Source of the DNA: JBBROS01 sp965213845
Lineage (GTDB): Bacteria > Pseudomonadota > Alphaproteobacteria > Acetobacterales > Acetobacteraceae
Assembly (NCBI GenBank): GCA_965213845.1
Contig: CBDCAI010000004.1
Location: forward strand, 992,001-1,056,000
Length of the DNA stretch: 64,000 nt
Direction: 5' to 3'
Shown here: piece by piece, positions 18,247 to 27,461 of the stretch
How the letters are laid out: every line of letters starts with the position of its first letter
Position numbering within the stretch: the stretch's first letter is position 1
Notes under the pieces: generated by a model
Told to the model about the DNA's origin: nothing
What the model saw: the letters and a program-made list of their open reading frames with translations, nothing else
The model's database searches: none
Made by a program: the position numbers and the translations under genes

Positions 18247-19290
18247 TCACCGCATCAGCGGCGCGAACTGGAAGCCGCCTTTCGTGGTCAGGGCGTTGGG
18301 GCCGCGGGCCAGGCCCAGGGGTGCGATGTTGCGGTCGTAGATCTCGCCGTAATTGCCGACCTGCTTCACGACGTCCAAAGCCCACCGGTTGTTCAGGCCG
18401 AGGGATTTGCCCAGATCGCCTGAGACGCCCAGCAGGCGCTGGACGTCGGGGTTAGCCGAGGCGAGCTGGCTCTCGGCGGTGGTGCTGGTGACGGAAAGGG
18501 CTTCGGCGGCGACTTGTGCGAAGTGCACCCAGCGGACGATGTCGAACCACGGGTCGTCGCCCTTGCGGACCATCGAGCCCGATTGGGCCGGCGAGACCGT
18601 CTCGGGCAGGATCAGCAGCTTGGCGGCATTGGCGCCTTGGTTGAAGCGGAAGCCCGCCAGGATGGAGCTGTCGGTCGCATAGGCGTCGCAGCGGCCGTTC
18701 AGGAACGCGTCCTGGATGGCGTTCACGTCGCCGATCAGCACCGGCGTGAACCGCATGCCGTGGGTGCGCATGTATTCGCCGACGTCGATCTCGGTGGAGG
18801 TGCCGGGGCGAACGCAGATGGTGGCGCCGCCAAGTTCGGACGCGGATTTGGTGGCGGTGTCAGCGCGGACCATGAAGCCGGTGCTGTCCCAGAAGTTGGT
18901 GGCGGCGAACATGAGGCCCAGGTTGGACTCGCGGGTCAGCAGCCAGCTCGTGTTGCGAAGGAGGACATCCACCTCACCGGACTGGATGGCGGTGAAGCGG
19001 TTCTGCGCGCTCAACGGAACGAAGCGGACTTTGGCAGCGTCGCCCAGGACGGCGGCGGCGATGGCCCGGCAGCCATCGGCATCCAGTCCGCGCATGACGC
19101 CCTTGCTATCCACCAAGGAGAACCCGGCGATATCGCCACCGATGCCGCACACCAACTGGCCGCGGGCGAGCACGGCATCGAGGGTTTTGGATCGTCCTTG
19201 TGCCGGTGCTTGGGTCTGAGCCGGCGCGGGGGCCGGGGCAGCCGACAGGGTTCCCGCCACCAAAGCGAGATAAAGCCAGCTCAGCTTCAT
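18247..19290 (-). CDS. ABC transporter amino-acid-type binding protein (AapJ/BztA-like)
   Basis: 347 residues with a cleavable signal peptide (LSWLYLALVAGTLSAAPAPA). The mature part begins SKTLDAVLARGQLVCGIGGD, with GFSLVDSKGVMRGLDADGCR, NTSWLLTRE and the C-terminal NNRWALDVVKQVGNYGEIYD, all typical of general L-amino-acid binding proteins AapJ/BztA. Its usual partners AapQMP are not in this window, so it is an orphan binding protein here. Given its neighbours it may bind a different charged solute. Confidence 0.9.
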   Translation of the reverse strand: MKLSWLYLALVAGTLSAAPAPAPAQTQAPAQGRSKTLDAVLARGQLVCGIGGDIAGFSLVDSKGVMRGLDADGCRAIAAAVLGDAAKVRFVPLSAQNRFTAIQSGEVDVLLRNTSWLLTRESNLGLMFAATNFWDSTGFMVRADTATKSASELGGATICVRPGTSTEIDVGEYMRTHGMRFTPVLIGDVNAIQDAFLNGRCDAYATDSSILAGFRFNQGANAAKLLILPETVSPAQSGSMVRKGDDPWFDIVRWVHFAQVAAEALSVTSTTAESQLASANPDVQRLLGVSGDLGKSLGLNNRWALDVVKQVGNYGEIYDRNIAPLGLARGPNALTTKGGFQFAPLMR

Positions 19291-19348
19291 TTGTTTCAGC
19301 CTCTGCGGGGGGGGAATTCCAAGGGACGGTGGTAGACGGCTGCCGGCG

Positions 19349-20644
19349 TTAGGTTTCGACGACCGCGGCGATCGCCTGGCCGAGCAGGTGCAGGCCCTCG
19401 TCGAGCTCAGCGTCAGTGACCGTCAGCGGGGGGGCGAGGCGCATCGTGCCGCCCGCCGTGCCGGAGCGAACCAGGTTTGCCGCCAGGCCGATCTCCATGG
19501 AAGCGGCGGTCACAGCGTTCGACAGCGCGGTGGCGTCCCACTTGCCGTGGTTCGTGAACTCCATCCCGCGCAGCAGGCCGCGGCCGCGGACGTCGCCTAC
19601 GCAAGGGAAGCGCTGCTTCAGCCGCAGCAGTCCCGCGCCCAGCCGCTCCCCGGCCTGCTGCGCGCGCTCGGTCAGGCGGTCGCGCAGCACGATCTGCATC
19701 ACTGTCAGCCCGACCGCCGCAGGCAACGGGTCGTTCACGTGGGTCGTGTAGAAGAAGAAGCCGCGTTCGTCGGCCATCTTCGCCACGTGGTCGCTGGTCA
19801 TGACGGCGGCGAGCGGCATGCCCGCGCCGAGCGTCTTGGACAGGGTCAGGATATCGGGGGTTACGCCGTCGCGCTCGAAGGCAAAGAATGTGCCGGTGCG
19901 GCCCAGGCCGGTCTGCGCCTCGTCCAGGATCAGCAGCATGCCGCGCGCCTCGCAATGCGCCTTCAAGGCCGCAAAGTAGCCCGGCGGCAGGTCGATCACG
20001 CCGCCGCTGCTCAGGATCGGCTCGGCGATGAAGGCGGCCAGGTTGCCGGTGCACTGCGCGTCCACCTGGGCGAAGGCGTCATCCAGCTCGTGACGCCAAT
20101 CCACGCCGGGGAAGCGGGGCTTGTAGGCGTTGGGCGCGGGGATCGCGAAGTAGCCGGGGGCCAGCGGACCCACGCCGCCGCGGCCGATCTTGAACGTCGC
20201 GGCGGCGGCGCCCGCGGTGACGCCGTGATAGGATTTGGTGAAGGTGACGATCTCCCATTTGCCCGTCACCGTCTTGGCGAGCTTGATGGCGGCCTCGTTC
20301 GATTCGCCGCCGGTGGAGAGCAGCATCACCCTGGGCAGGGCTGGCACCTGGGCGGCCAGCGATTCCGCCAGGGCCACGACGGGCTCGGACACCATGGCCG
20401 AGAACAGGTGATCGAGCGTGCCGGCCGCCGTCCGCAGGGCCGCCACGACTTCGGGGTGCGAGTGCCCCAGGATCGCGCTCATCTGGCCGGAGGTAAAATC
20501 CAGCATCGGGCGACCGGCGGCGTCATACAGCCAGCAGCCCTGGGCGCGCTCCGGGACGAAGGCGGCGAAGTCGCAGCCGAAGCGGAGGAGGTGCCGGTTG
20601 GCCCGGGTCCAGAATGGGCTTTGGATGCGGCTGATCTGGTTCAT
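19349..20644 (-). CDS. class III PLP aminotransferase (2,2-dialkylglycine decarboxylase-like)
   Basis: 431 residues from ATG 20644; the longer frame upstream runs into the divergent LysR gene and is spurious. PLP features: STGGESNEAAIKLAK (phosphate loop), SYHGVTAGAA, DEAQTGLGRTGTFFAFE and the Schiff-base Lys in ILTLSKTLGAGMPLAAV (about residue 269). It transfers or removes an amino group, perhaps with decarboxylation; the substrate is unknown. First gene of the minus-strand operon that ends with the TauD-like dioxygenase. Divergent from a LysR gene across 123 bases, so that regulator probably controls it. Confidence 0.92.
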   Translation of the reverse strand: MNQISRIQSPFWTRANRHLLRFGCDFAAFVPERAQGCWLYDAAGRPMLDFTSGQMSAILGHSHPEVVAALRTAAGTLDHLFSAMVSEPVVALAESLAAQVPALPRVMLLSTGGESNEAAIKLAKTVTGKWEIVTFTKSYHGVTAGAAAATFKIGRGGVGPLAPGYFAIPAPNAYKPRFPGVDWRHELDDAFAQVDAQCTGNLAAFIAEPILSSGGVIDLPPGYFAALKAHCEARGMLLILDEAQTGLGRTGTFFAFERDGVTPDILTLSKTLGAGMPLAAVMTSDHVAKMADERGFFFYTTHVNDPLPAAVGLTVMQIVLRDRLTERAQQAGERLGAGLLRLKQRFPCVGDVRGRGLLRGMEFTNHGKWDATALSNAVTAASMEIGLAANLVRSGTAGGTMRLAPPLTVTDAELDEGLHLLGQAIAAVVET

Positions 20645-20767
20645 CTTCGGCCCCCGGGGTCTGCGGCCAGAGATTGGCGGGATGTGGGCGCGCGCGGCCA
20701 CTTCAAAGAATTTGCCTGTCACGTGAAATAAACTCATCATTCCGGCGGACAGGGCGGTGGGGGTGGC

Positions 20768-21667
20768 ATGACGCGATCCAGGTTGCCGTTGCGGGCGATC
20801 GCAGTGTTCGAGGCGGTGGCCAGGCTGGGCAGCTTGAAGGCGGCGGCCGAGGAACTGCATCTGACGCCATCGGCGGTCAGCCATCAGATCCGGGCGCTGG
20901 AGAAGGAGTTGGGCCTCGCCCTGTTCCTGCGTGAGAGCCGGGGCGTAAGGCTCGCCCCCGCGGCCGCCGAATATGCGGACCGTGTCCACAGCCTGCTGGA
21001 TGGCGTGCGGTCCGCCACGGATGACGTGGCCGCCCGGCGGCGCGAGCAAGTCGAGACCGGCATCGTCCGCATCATGACGCCACCCTCGCTGGCGACGCAC
21101 TGGCTCATGCCGAGGTTGCCGGCCTTTCTCGATGCCCATCCAGGTATCGACATCCGCGTCTTCGCGATCCGTACGGCCGACGGCAACGCCGATGATTTCG
21201 ACATCATCATCGCCTATGGCAATCCGGTTCGCGGCAAAGGCATGGCTCGCCCCTTGTTGAAAGAGATGTATCGCCCGTATTGCGCGCCCTCTCTCCTGGC
21301 CGGGGCCACGTCGATCGCCGCGCGGGGCTTGCTCACGAAGCCGCTCATCCGAAGCCGCGACAACGATATTTCATGGAGCGACTGGTTCGCCCAGCAAGGG
21401 ATCGGCTTCGAACCTTGGGCCGTCAACCATCTTCAGATCGATCCTTCCTACGTCGCCATCGAGGCGGCGGTGAAGGGCCTTGGCGTGGTCCTCGAGAGCG
21501 GCATTCTGACGGACGAGCATGTCCGGAACGGGCGCCTGGTCGCGCCAGTGGCGGAACAGGAACGCCCCGCGGTTTCATACTGGCTGCTGCCCTTGCGCGC
21601 CGACGCGCGAAAACCCACGCACACTGCTTACGAATGGCTCGTCGCGCAGGGAAACTGCACGCATTGA
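20768..21667 (+). CDS. LysR-family transcriptional regulator (GcvA-like)
   Basis: 299 residues. N-terminal winged helix-turn-helix, residues 5-65 (LRAIAVFEAVARLGSLKAAA, then ELHLTPSAVSHQIRALEKEL). The effector-binding domain, residues 90-299, is close in layout to GcvA (IVRIMTPPSLATHWLMPRLP). Its C-terminal part ends WLLPLRADARKPTHTAYEWL. Likely regulator of the divergent aminotransferase operon, with binding in the 123-base gap 20645-20767, which has T-N11-A type half-sites but no striking palindrome. The effector is unknown; an amino acid is plausible. Confidence 0.93.
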   Translation: MTRSRLPLRAIAVFEAVARLGSLKAAAEELHLTPSAVSHQIRALEKELGLALFLRESRGVRLAPAAAEYADRVHSLLDGVRSATDDVAARRREQVETGIVRIMTPPSLATHWLMPRLPAFLDAHPGIDIRVFAIRTADGNADDFDIIIAYGNPVRGKGMARPLLKEMYRPYCAPSLLAGATSIAARGLLTKPLIRSRDNDISWSDWFAQQGIGFEPWAVNHLQIDPSYVAIEAAVKGLGVVLESGILTDEHVRNGRLVAPVAEQERPAVSYWLLPLRADARKPTHTAYEWLVAQGNCTH

Positions 21668-21874
21668 AAATGGTTCGGCGCCTCTGAGGCGACGACCGGC
21701 ATCAGCCATCTGTCTTCCGAGCAGCAGGCTGGCGGCAGACCATCAATTCTTGCCGTTCATATCCAGCCAGCACCGTCCGAACACCCTGGCCGAACGAATG
21801 GCAGCTTTCGGGCGCGTTTGCGTATCCGGTTGGACGGCGTCAAATGGCGCAAAGCGGCCAAGCCCACCACTCCC
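21668..21874. other. gap between convergent genes
   Basis: 207 bases between the lysR stop and the stop of the dihydroorotate-dehydrogenase-like gene. No gene and no clear intrinsic terminator seen. Confidence 0.4.
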
Positions 21875-22876
21875 CTAAGCAGCCGCATACCGCTCCAAGA
21901 TCCGCAGGTAGTTCGCCCGCGTGTAAACGCTGCGGTCGCGGCTCCGCTCCCAGCTCATCATGCCGCGCATGGCGGCGAGATCGGCGATCTCGCGCTCCTC
22001 CATCCAACGCTGAAGACCGTCGACCAGCGGCGTCAGGGCGCCGATGCCGTCGCGCAGCAACAGCGAGGTCGTCATCACGGCGTCGGCGCCGGCCAGGATG
22101 CACTTCACCACCTCGTCGATCCCTGCCACCCCGCTGGACGTGGCGAGCGAGGCCTCGGTACGGCCCGCCAGGATCGCGGTCCACAGCAGGGGCAAGCGCA
22201 GCTCCTCCGGCGTGCTCAGCTCCAGCCGGTCCGTCAGCTGCATGGTCCGCAAATCGATGTCGGGCTCAAGCAGCCGGTTAAACAGAACCAGCCCGGCCGC
22301 GCCGTGGTCCACCAGCGTCGTTGCGAAATGGCCGATCGAGCTGAGGTAAGGCGTCAGCTTGACCGAAACCGGTATCGTCGTCGCGCGACATACGGCGTCG
22401 ACGATGTCGACATAGCGCGCCTCGATGTCGCGGCCTGAGTCCAGCAGGTCCGCCGGGATATGATACATGTTCAGTTCAACGGCCGCGGCGCCCGCCTGCT
22501 CGATCAGGGAGGCATACTCGATCCAGCCGGCCTTCGACGACCCGTTCAGGCTGGCGATGACCGGGATGCCGACCGCGTCGGTTCCACGCCGCACCAAATC
22601 CAGGTAGCGCTCCGGCACCAGGCCGTACGGACCACTGGACGCGGGCGGGAAATAGGTCATTGCCTCGGGCGAGCTGTCGGCATAGGCGAGCGTCTTCGCC
22701 TCGTTCACTGTTTCCTCCCGCTCCACCTGCTCCTGGAACAGCGACGGCAGCACGATCGCTCCGGCCCCCGCGTCCTCCAGCCGCCGCAGGTTGTCGAGCT
22801 TCGCGTTCAGCGGCGAAGCCGAGGCGATCAGCGGGTTCTTCAGATGCAGGCCGAGATAGGTGGTGGCGAGCGACAT
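21875..22876 (-). CDS. dihydroorotate dehydrogenase-like flavoprotein
   Basis: 333 residues with the PyrD-type FMN barrel: N-terminal YLGLHLKNPLIASASPL, PVIASLNGSS, the N-M-Y substrate/FMN region VELNMYHIP, Lys in PVSVKLTPYLS and ATSSGVAGIDEVVKCILAGA (FMN phosphate site). It differs from true PyrD, for example the catalytic region and N-terminus. This branch is often found next to pyruvate:ferredoxin oxidoreductase genes and has no proven role in pyrimidine synthesis. As the last gene of the nifJ operon, 11 bases behind the lactate-dehydrogenase-like gene, it may pass electrons between ferredoxin or NAD(P)H and an unknown acceptor. Confidence 0.85.
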   Translation of the reverse strand: MSLATTYLGLHLKNPLIASASPLNAKLDNLRRLEDAGAGAIVLPSLFQEQVEREETVNEAKTLAYADSSPEAMTYFPPASSGPYGLVPERYLDLVRRGTDAVGIPVIASLNGSSKAGWIEYASLIEQAGAAAVELNMYHIPADLLDSGRDIEARYVDIVDAVCRATTIPVSVKLTPYLSSIGHFATTLVDHGAAGLVLFNRLLEPDIDLRTMQLTDRLELSTPEELRLPLLWTAILAGRTEASLATSSGVAGIDEVVKCILAGADAVMTTSLLLRDGIGALTPLVDGLQRWMEEREIADLAAMRGMMSWERSRDRSVYTRANYLRILERYAAA

Positions 22877-22887
22877 GGTCGGGCTCC

Positions 22888-23874
22888 CTAGTGAAGCGTC
22901 AGGGCGTGCCGGAGCGGCTGCCCGGCCTCGAACGCCGTCAGGCTGGCGATCGTCGTGTCCGCGATCTCGCGCAGGGCCTCCCGCGTCAGGAAGCCCATGT
23001 GCGAGGTGATGAGCACGTTCGGGAAGGTCAGCAGCCGGGCCAGCGCGTCATCGGCGATGATCTCGTTCGAAAGGTCCTGGTAGAAGACCCCCGCCTCCTC
23101 CTCGTAGACGTCCAGGCACACGCCGCCGAGCTGGCCCGTCCGCAGCCGGTCGATCAGCGCGGCGGTGTCGATCAGCGCGCCGCCGCTGGTGTTGACCAGG
23201 ATGGCGCCGGGGCGGAGCCGGGCCAGGCTGGCCGCATCGATCATGTGCCGGGTCAGCCGCGTGAGCGGCGCATGCAACGAGACGACGTCGCTCTCGGCGA
23301 GCAGCGTATCGAGCGGGACGAGCTCGACGCCGGCGAGCGAAACGGGTGCCGGGTCGAAAGCGAGGACCCGGCACCCGAAACCCCGGGCGATGGCGGCCAC
23401 GGCCCGGCCGATCTGGCCCAGGCCGATGACCCCGAACGTCCGCCCATGCAGCGCGAAGCCGACCAGGCCCTCGATGCTGAAGTTGCCGTCGCGCACGCGG
23501 GCGTTCGCGAGCGGGATATGCCGGATCATCGACAGCAGCAGCGCGAAGACGTGCTCGGCGACCGCGTTCGGCGTGTACGACGGCACGCTGACCGCCTGGA
23601 TACCGAGCGTCGCGGCTGCCGCAAGGTCGAGGTTGTTGTGCCCCGCGCATCGCAGCGCCACCAGGCGCACGCCGCCATGGGCGACAATGCGAAGCACCGC
23701 CGCATCCAGACCGTCGTTCACGAACGGCACGACGGCCTCGTGCCCGGCAGCCAGCACCGCCGTCGTCGCATCGAGGCGAGGGGCGATGAAGGTCAGCGCG
23801 TGGTGGCCCTCGGCATTGGCAGTCGACAGCGACACGCGGTCGTATTCGTGCGTGTCGGTGACCAACACCTTCAC
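22888..23874 (-). CDS. D-2-hydroxyacid dehydrogenase family protein (LdhA-like), catalytic Arg replaced
   Basis: 328 residues, very close in layout to fermentative D-lactate dehydrogenase LdhA: VALRCAGHNNLDL (70s), Rossmann turn GVIGLGQIGRAVA (148-160), DPAPV, acidic residues E258-E260 in DVYEEE and catalytic His292 in SHMGFLTREAL. In the family motif N-x-x-R-G the catalytic Arg should be at residue 231; here the sequence is LVNTSGGALIDT with Gly231 (codon GGC at 23182-23184). Such a change normally abolishes substrate-carboxylate binding, so activity may be lost or altered. The start overlaps the nifJ stop (ATGA). Confidence 0.88.
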   Translation of the reverse strand: MKVLVTDTHEYDRVSLSTANAEGHHALTFIAPRLDATTAVLAAGHEAVVPFVNDGLDAAVLRIVAHGGVRLVALRCAGHNNLDLAAAATLGIQAVSVPSYTPNAVAEHVFALLLSMIRHIPLANARVRDGNFSIEGLVGFALHGRTFGVIGLGQIGRAVAAIARGFGCRVLAFDPAPVSLAGVELVPLDTLLAESDVVSLHAPLTRLTRHMIDAASLARLRPGAILVNTSGGALIDTAALIDRLRTGQLGGVCLDVYEEEAGVFYQDLSNEIIADDALARLLTFPNVLITSHMGFLTREALREIADTTIASLTAFEAGQPLRHALTLH

Positions 23875-26800
23875 GAGGCGGCAGGCACGTCTGGGTGGAA
23901 CCGCGTGCCGTCCCGAGCCGCGAGCTCCTCATACTGACGGTATTTCTCGGTCACCGTCGCCTGCGCCAGCGCCAGCACGGCTTCGGCCTCGGCGGGGCGG
24001 GTGTCCGCCAGCGACTTGTAGCGCAGCTCGTTATACGCATAGGCCTTCAGCGGGATGCGCGGCCGCGGGCTGTCCAGTCGGAACGGGTTCTCGTCGACGC
24101 TGCGCATGGTGGGGTTGAAGCGGAACAGTGGCCAGTAGCCGCTCGCCGTGGCCAGGTCCTGCTGCTTCATGCCGAAGCGCATGTCGATGCCGTGGGCGAT
24201 GCACTGGCTGTAGGCGAGGATCAGCGACGGGCCCGGGTACGCTTCGGCCTCGCGGAACGCCTGCAGCGTATGCTGCGGGTTGGCGCCCATCGCGACCTGC
24301 GCGACATAGACGTTCCCGTAGGCAATGGCCTGGAGGCCGAGGTCCTTGCGGGCGGTGCGCTTACCGGCAGCGGCGAACTTCGCCACCGCACCCAGAGGGG
24401 TGGCCTTGGAGGCCTGTCCACCGGTGTTGGAATAGACTTCCGTGTCCATCACCAGGATGTTCACGTCGCGGCCGGTGGCCATGACGTGGTCCAGGCCGCC
24501 ATAGTCGATGTCGTAGGCCCAGCCGTCGCCGCCGACGATCCAGATGCTGCGCCGGACCAAGTGGTCGACGACGCTGAGCAGGTCCAGCGCGCGGGGATCG
24601 GGCTTGAGCGCGAGCAGCCGGGTCTTGAGCTGCGCCACCCGGATACGCTGGGCGCGGATGTCGCTTTCGGCGATCTGCGGCGCCTTCGCGATGGCCTCGG
24701 CCAGGTCGGCGCCGACCTCGGGCGCCAGACCGGCGAGCAGCGCCAGCGCCATCTCCAGGTGCTTGTCGGCAGCCAGGCGGTATCCCAGCCCGAACTCGGC
24801 GTTGTCCTCGAACAGCGAGTTCGACCAGGCCGGTCCGCGGCCCTCGGCGTTCTTGGTCCACGGCGTCACGGGCAGGTTGCCGCCGTAGATGCTGGAGCAG
24901 CCGGTGGCGTTGGCGATCTGGGCGCGGTCGCCGAACAACTGACTGAGCAGCTTCAGATACGGCGTCTCGCCGCAGCCGGCGCAGGCACCGGGGAATTCGA
25001 ACAGCGGCTCCAGGAACTGGACGCCGCGCACGTCGGCGAAGTCGACGCGGGAACGGTCGTTGACGGGCAGCGTCTCGAAGAAGGCGATGTCGGCGCGGGC
25101 CTGCATCAGCAGCGGGGCCTTGTCCGTCATGTTGATGGCGCGGGTGTCGGCCTCCCGCGGGCTGGTGGCCGGGCAGGCCTCGACGCACAGGCCGCAGCCG
25201 GTGCAATCCTCGACGTAGAATTGCAGGGTGAAGCGCGCCTCGGGGTAGCCGCGGGCGTTCACCGGGGCCGATTTGAACCCGTCCGGCGCGCCTTCCAGCT
25301 TGTCCTCGGCATAGTATTTGGCGCGGATGACGCTGTGCGGGCAGACGAAGCTGCACTGGCCGCACTGGATGCACAGATCCTCACGCCAGGCGGGCACGAT
25401 GTCCGACACGTTGCGCTTCTCGAACATCGACGTGCCGGACGGGAAGGTACCGTCGGCCGGAACCAGGCTGGTCGGCAGCGCGTCGCCCGCGCCCTCGAAG
25501 ATGCGGGCCGTCACGGTGCGGACGAACTCCGGCGCGTCGGCAGGGACCAGGGACGCGATGTCGAACCGGCTGCTGATGGCGGCGGGCACGGCGACCTCGT
25601 GCAGCCGGGCCAGTGTTGCGTCGACGGCGGCGTTGTTCTTGTCGACCACGGCCTGGCCCTTATGGGCGTAGCTCTTGCGGATGGCCTCCTTGATGTGGCC
25701 GATCGCCTCCTCGCGCGGCAGCACGCCGGACAGGGCGAAGAAGCAGGTCTGCAGCACGGTGTTGGTGCGGCCCCCCAGCCCGACCTCGCGCGCCACCAAG
25801 GACGCATCAATGGCGAAGACGCGCAGCTTGCGGTCGAGGATGGTCTGCTGCACCGGGCGCGAGAGCTTGTCCCAGACATCGTTCGCCGGGCCCGGCACGT
25901 TTAGCAGCACGGTGGCGCCCGGGGCGGCGGCGAGCAGCAGGTTCTGCCGCTCCAGGAACACGAACTGGTGGATGCCGACGAAACCCGCCTGCGCGATCAG
26001 GTAGGGCGACCGGATCGGGTCCGGCCCGAAGCGGAGGTGCGACACGGTCTGCGCGCCGGACTTGTGGCTGTCGTAGACGAAGTAGCCCTGGGCATGGAGC
26101 CCGGCATCCTCGGTGATGATCTTCACGCTGTTCTTGTTGGCGCCCACCGTGCCGTCCGCGCCCAGGCCGTAGAACACGGCGCGCGTCACGCTGTCTGGTT
26201 CGGTGCTGAAGGACTCGTCCCAGGCGAGGCTGGTGTGGGTCAGGTCGTCGACGATGCCGAGGGTAAAGCTGTTGCGGGGCGAGGCCGCGCTGAGTTCGTC
26301 GAAGGCGGCCTTTGCCATGGCCGGGGTGAAGTCCTTGGAGCCGAGGCCATAGCGGCCGCCGATGACGAAGGGCATGGCCGGGCGCTCCCCGCGCGAGACG
26401 GCGCAGGCGAGCGCGGTGACGACGTCCTGGAACAGCGGCTCGCCGCCGGAGCCCGGTTCCTTGACCCGGTCCAGCACGGCGATGCGGCGGACGGTGGCGG
26501 GCAGTGCCGCGAGCAGGTGCGCAATTGAGAAGGGGCGGAACAGGCGGACCTGCAGAACGCCCACCTTCTCCCCGGTGGCGCGCAGGGTGGCGACCGTCTG
26601 CTGCACGGTCTCGGCGCCGGAGCCCATGATGATCAGCACGCGTTCGGCGGCAGGGTCGCCGTCATAGTCGAAAAGGCGATAGGAGCGGCCCGTGCGGGCG
26701 CCCAGGCGGTCCATGGCGCCCTGTGCGATGCCCGGCACGGCGTCATAGTAGGCGTTCACGGCCTCACGCGCCTGGAACCAGGTGTCGGGGTTCTGCGCGG

Positions 26801-27461
26801 TGCCCCGGATGAACGGGTTTTCGGGCGACAACCCGCGCAGCCGGTGCGCGCGGACCAGGTCGTCGTCGATCATGGCGCGGATGTCGGCGTCGGCGATCAG
26901 GTCGAGCGTGTTCAGCTCGTGGGATGTGCGGAAGCCGTCGAAGAAGTGCAGCACGGGCACGCGGGATTCGAGGGTGACGACCTGTGCCACCAGCGCCATG
27001 TCGTGCGCTTCCTGCACCGAGGCCGAGGCCAGCAGGGCGAAACCGGTTCCGCGGACGGTCATCACGTCGGTATGGTCGCCGAAGATCGACAGCGCCGAGG
27101 TGGCAAGCGAGCGCGAGGCGACGTGGAACACGCAGGCCGTCAGCTCGCCGGCGATCTTGAACATGTTCGGCAACATCAGCATCAGGCCTTGCGAGGCCGT
27201 GTAGGTCGTGGTCAGCGCGCCGGATTGCAGTGCGCCGTGGACCGCGCCCGCGGCGCCGCCTTCGGACTGCATCTCCTGGACCACCGGGATGTTGCCCCAG
27301 ATGTTCGTCACTCCCTCGCTCGCCCACTGGTCGGCCAGCTCCGCCATCGTCGACGAGGGCGTGATCGGGAAGATCGCGTTCACCTCGTTGACCCGATAGG
27401 CGACATAGGCGGCGGCGGTGTTGCCATCCATCGTCGTGCGTTGAGGGGGAGTGCGCGTCAT
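23871..27461 (-). CDS. nifJ: pyruvate:ferredoxin (flavodoxin) oxidoreductase
   Basis: 1196 residues, the usual homodimeric PFOR/NifJ length, from ATG 27461 (overlapping the previous stop). Domains in order: pyrimidine-binding TPP domain (TMDGNTAAAYVAYRVNEVNA, PITPSSTMAE), transketolase-C-like domain, gamma domain, two [4Fe-4S] ferredoxin motifs (CIQCGQCSFVCPHSVI and CTGCGLCVEACPAT), then the C-terminal TPP domain with CAGCGETPYLKLL, GDGWAYDIDYGGLDHV and SNTGGQASKATPLG. It decarboxylates pyruvate to acetyl-CoA and reduces ferredoxin or flavodoxin. The enzyme is oxygen-sensitive in most bacteria. Its partner acetyl-CoA could feed the divergent phosphotransacetylase. No nif genes are near. Confidence 0.97.
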   Translation of the reverse strand: MTRTPPQRTTMDGNTAAAYVAYRVNEVNAIFPITPSSTMAELADQWASEGVTNIWGNIPVVQEMQSEGGAAGAVHGALQSGALTTTYTASQGLMLMLPNMFKIAGELTACVFHVASRSLATSALSIFGDHTDVMTVRGTGFALLASASVQEAHDMALVAQVVTLESRVPVLHFFDGFRTSHELNTLDLIADADIRAMIDDDLVRAHRLRGLSPENPFIRGTAQNPDTWFQAREAVNAYYDAVPGIAQGAMDRLGARTGRSYRLFDYDGDPAAERVLIIMGSGAETVQQTVATLRATGEKVGVLQVRLFRPFSIAHLLAALPATVRRIAVLDRVKEPGSGGEPLFQDVVTALACAVSRGERPAMPFVIGGRYGLGSKDFTPAMAKAAFDELSAASPRNSFTLGIVDDLTHTSLAWDESFSTEPDSVTRAVFYGLGADGTVGANKNSVKIITEDAGLHAQGYFVYDSHKSGAQTVSHLRFGPDPIRSPYLIAQAGFVGIHQFVFLERQNLLLAAAPGATVLLNVPGPANDVWDKLSRPVQQTILDRKLRVFAIDASLVAREVGLGGRTNTVLQTCFFALSGVLPREEAIGHIKEAIRKSYAHKGQAVVDKNNAAVDATLARLHEVAVPAAISSRFDIASLVPADAPEFVRTVTARIFEGAGDALPTSLVPADGTFPSGTSMFEKRNVSDIVPAWREDLCIQCGQCSFVCPHSVIRAKYYAEDKLEGAPDGFKSAPVNARGYPEARFTLQFYVEDCTGCGLCVEACPATSPREADTRAINMTDKAPLLMQARADIAFFETLPVNDRSRVDFADVRGVQFLEPLFEFPGACAGCGETPYLKLLSQLFGDRAQIANATGCSSIYGGNLPVTPWTKNAEGRGPAWSNSLFEDNAEFGLGYRLAADKHLEMALALLAGLAPEVGADLAEAIAKAPQIAESDIRAQRIRVAQLKTRLLALKPDPRALDLLSVVDHLVRRSIWIVGGDGWAYDIDYGGLDHVMATGRDVNILVMDTEVYSNTGGQASKATPLGAVAKFAAAGKRTARKDLGLQAIAYGNVYVAQVAMGANPQHTLQAFREAEAYPGPSLILAYSQCIAHGIDMRFGMKQQDLATASGYWPLFRFNPTMRSVDENPFRLDSPRPRIPLKAYAYNELRYKSLADTRPAEAEAVLALAQATVTEKYRQYEELAARDGTRFHPDVPAAS

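Noticed and set aside
23895..25904. 669-codon open frame on the plus strand
   Set aside because: Antisense shadow of nifJ with low-complexity G/R/V composition; nifJ has clear catalytic motifs.
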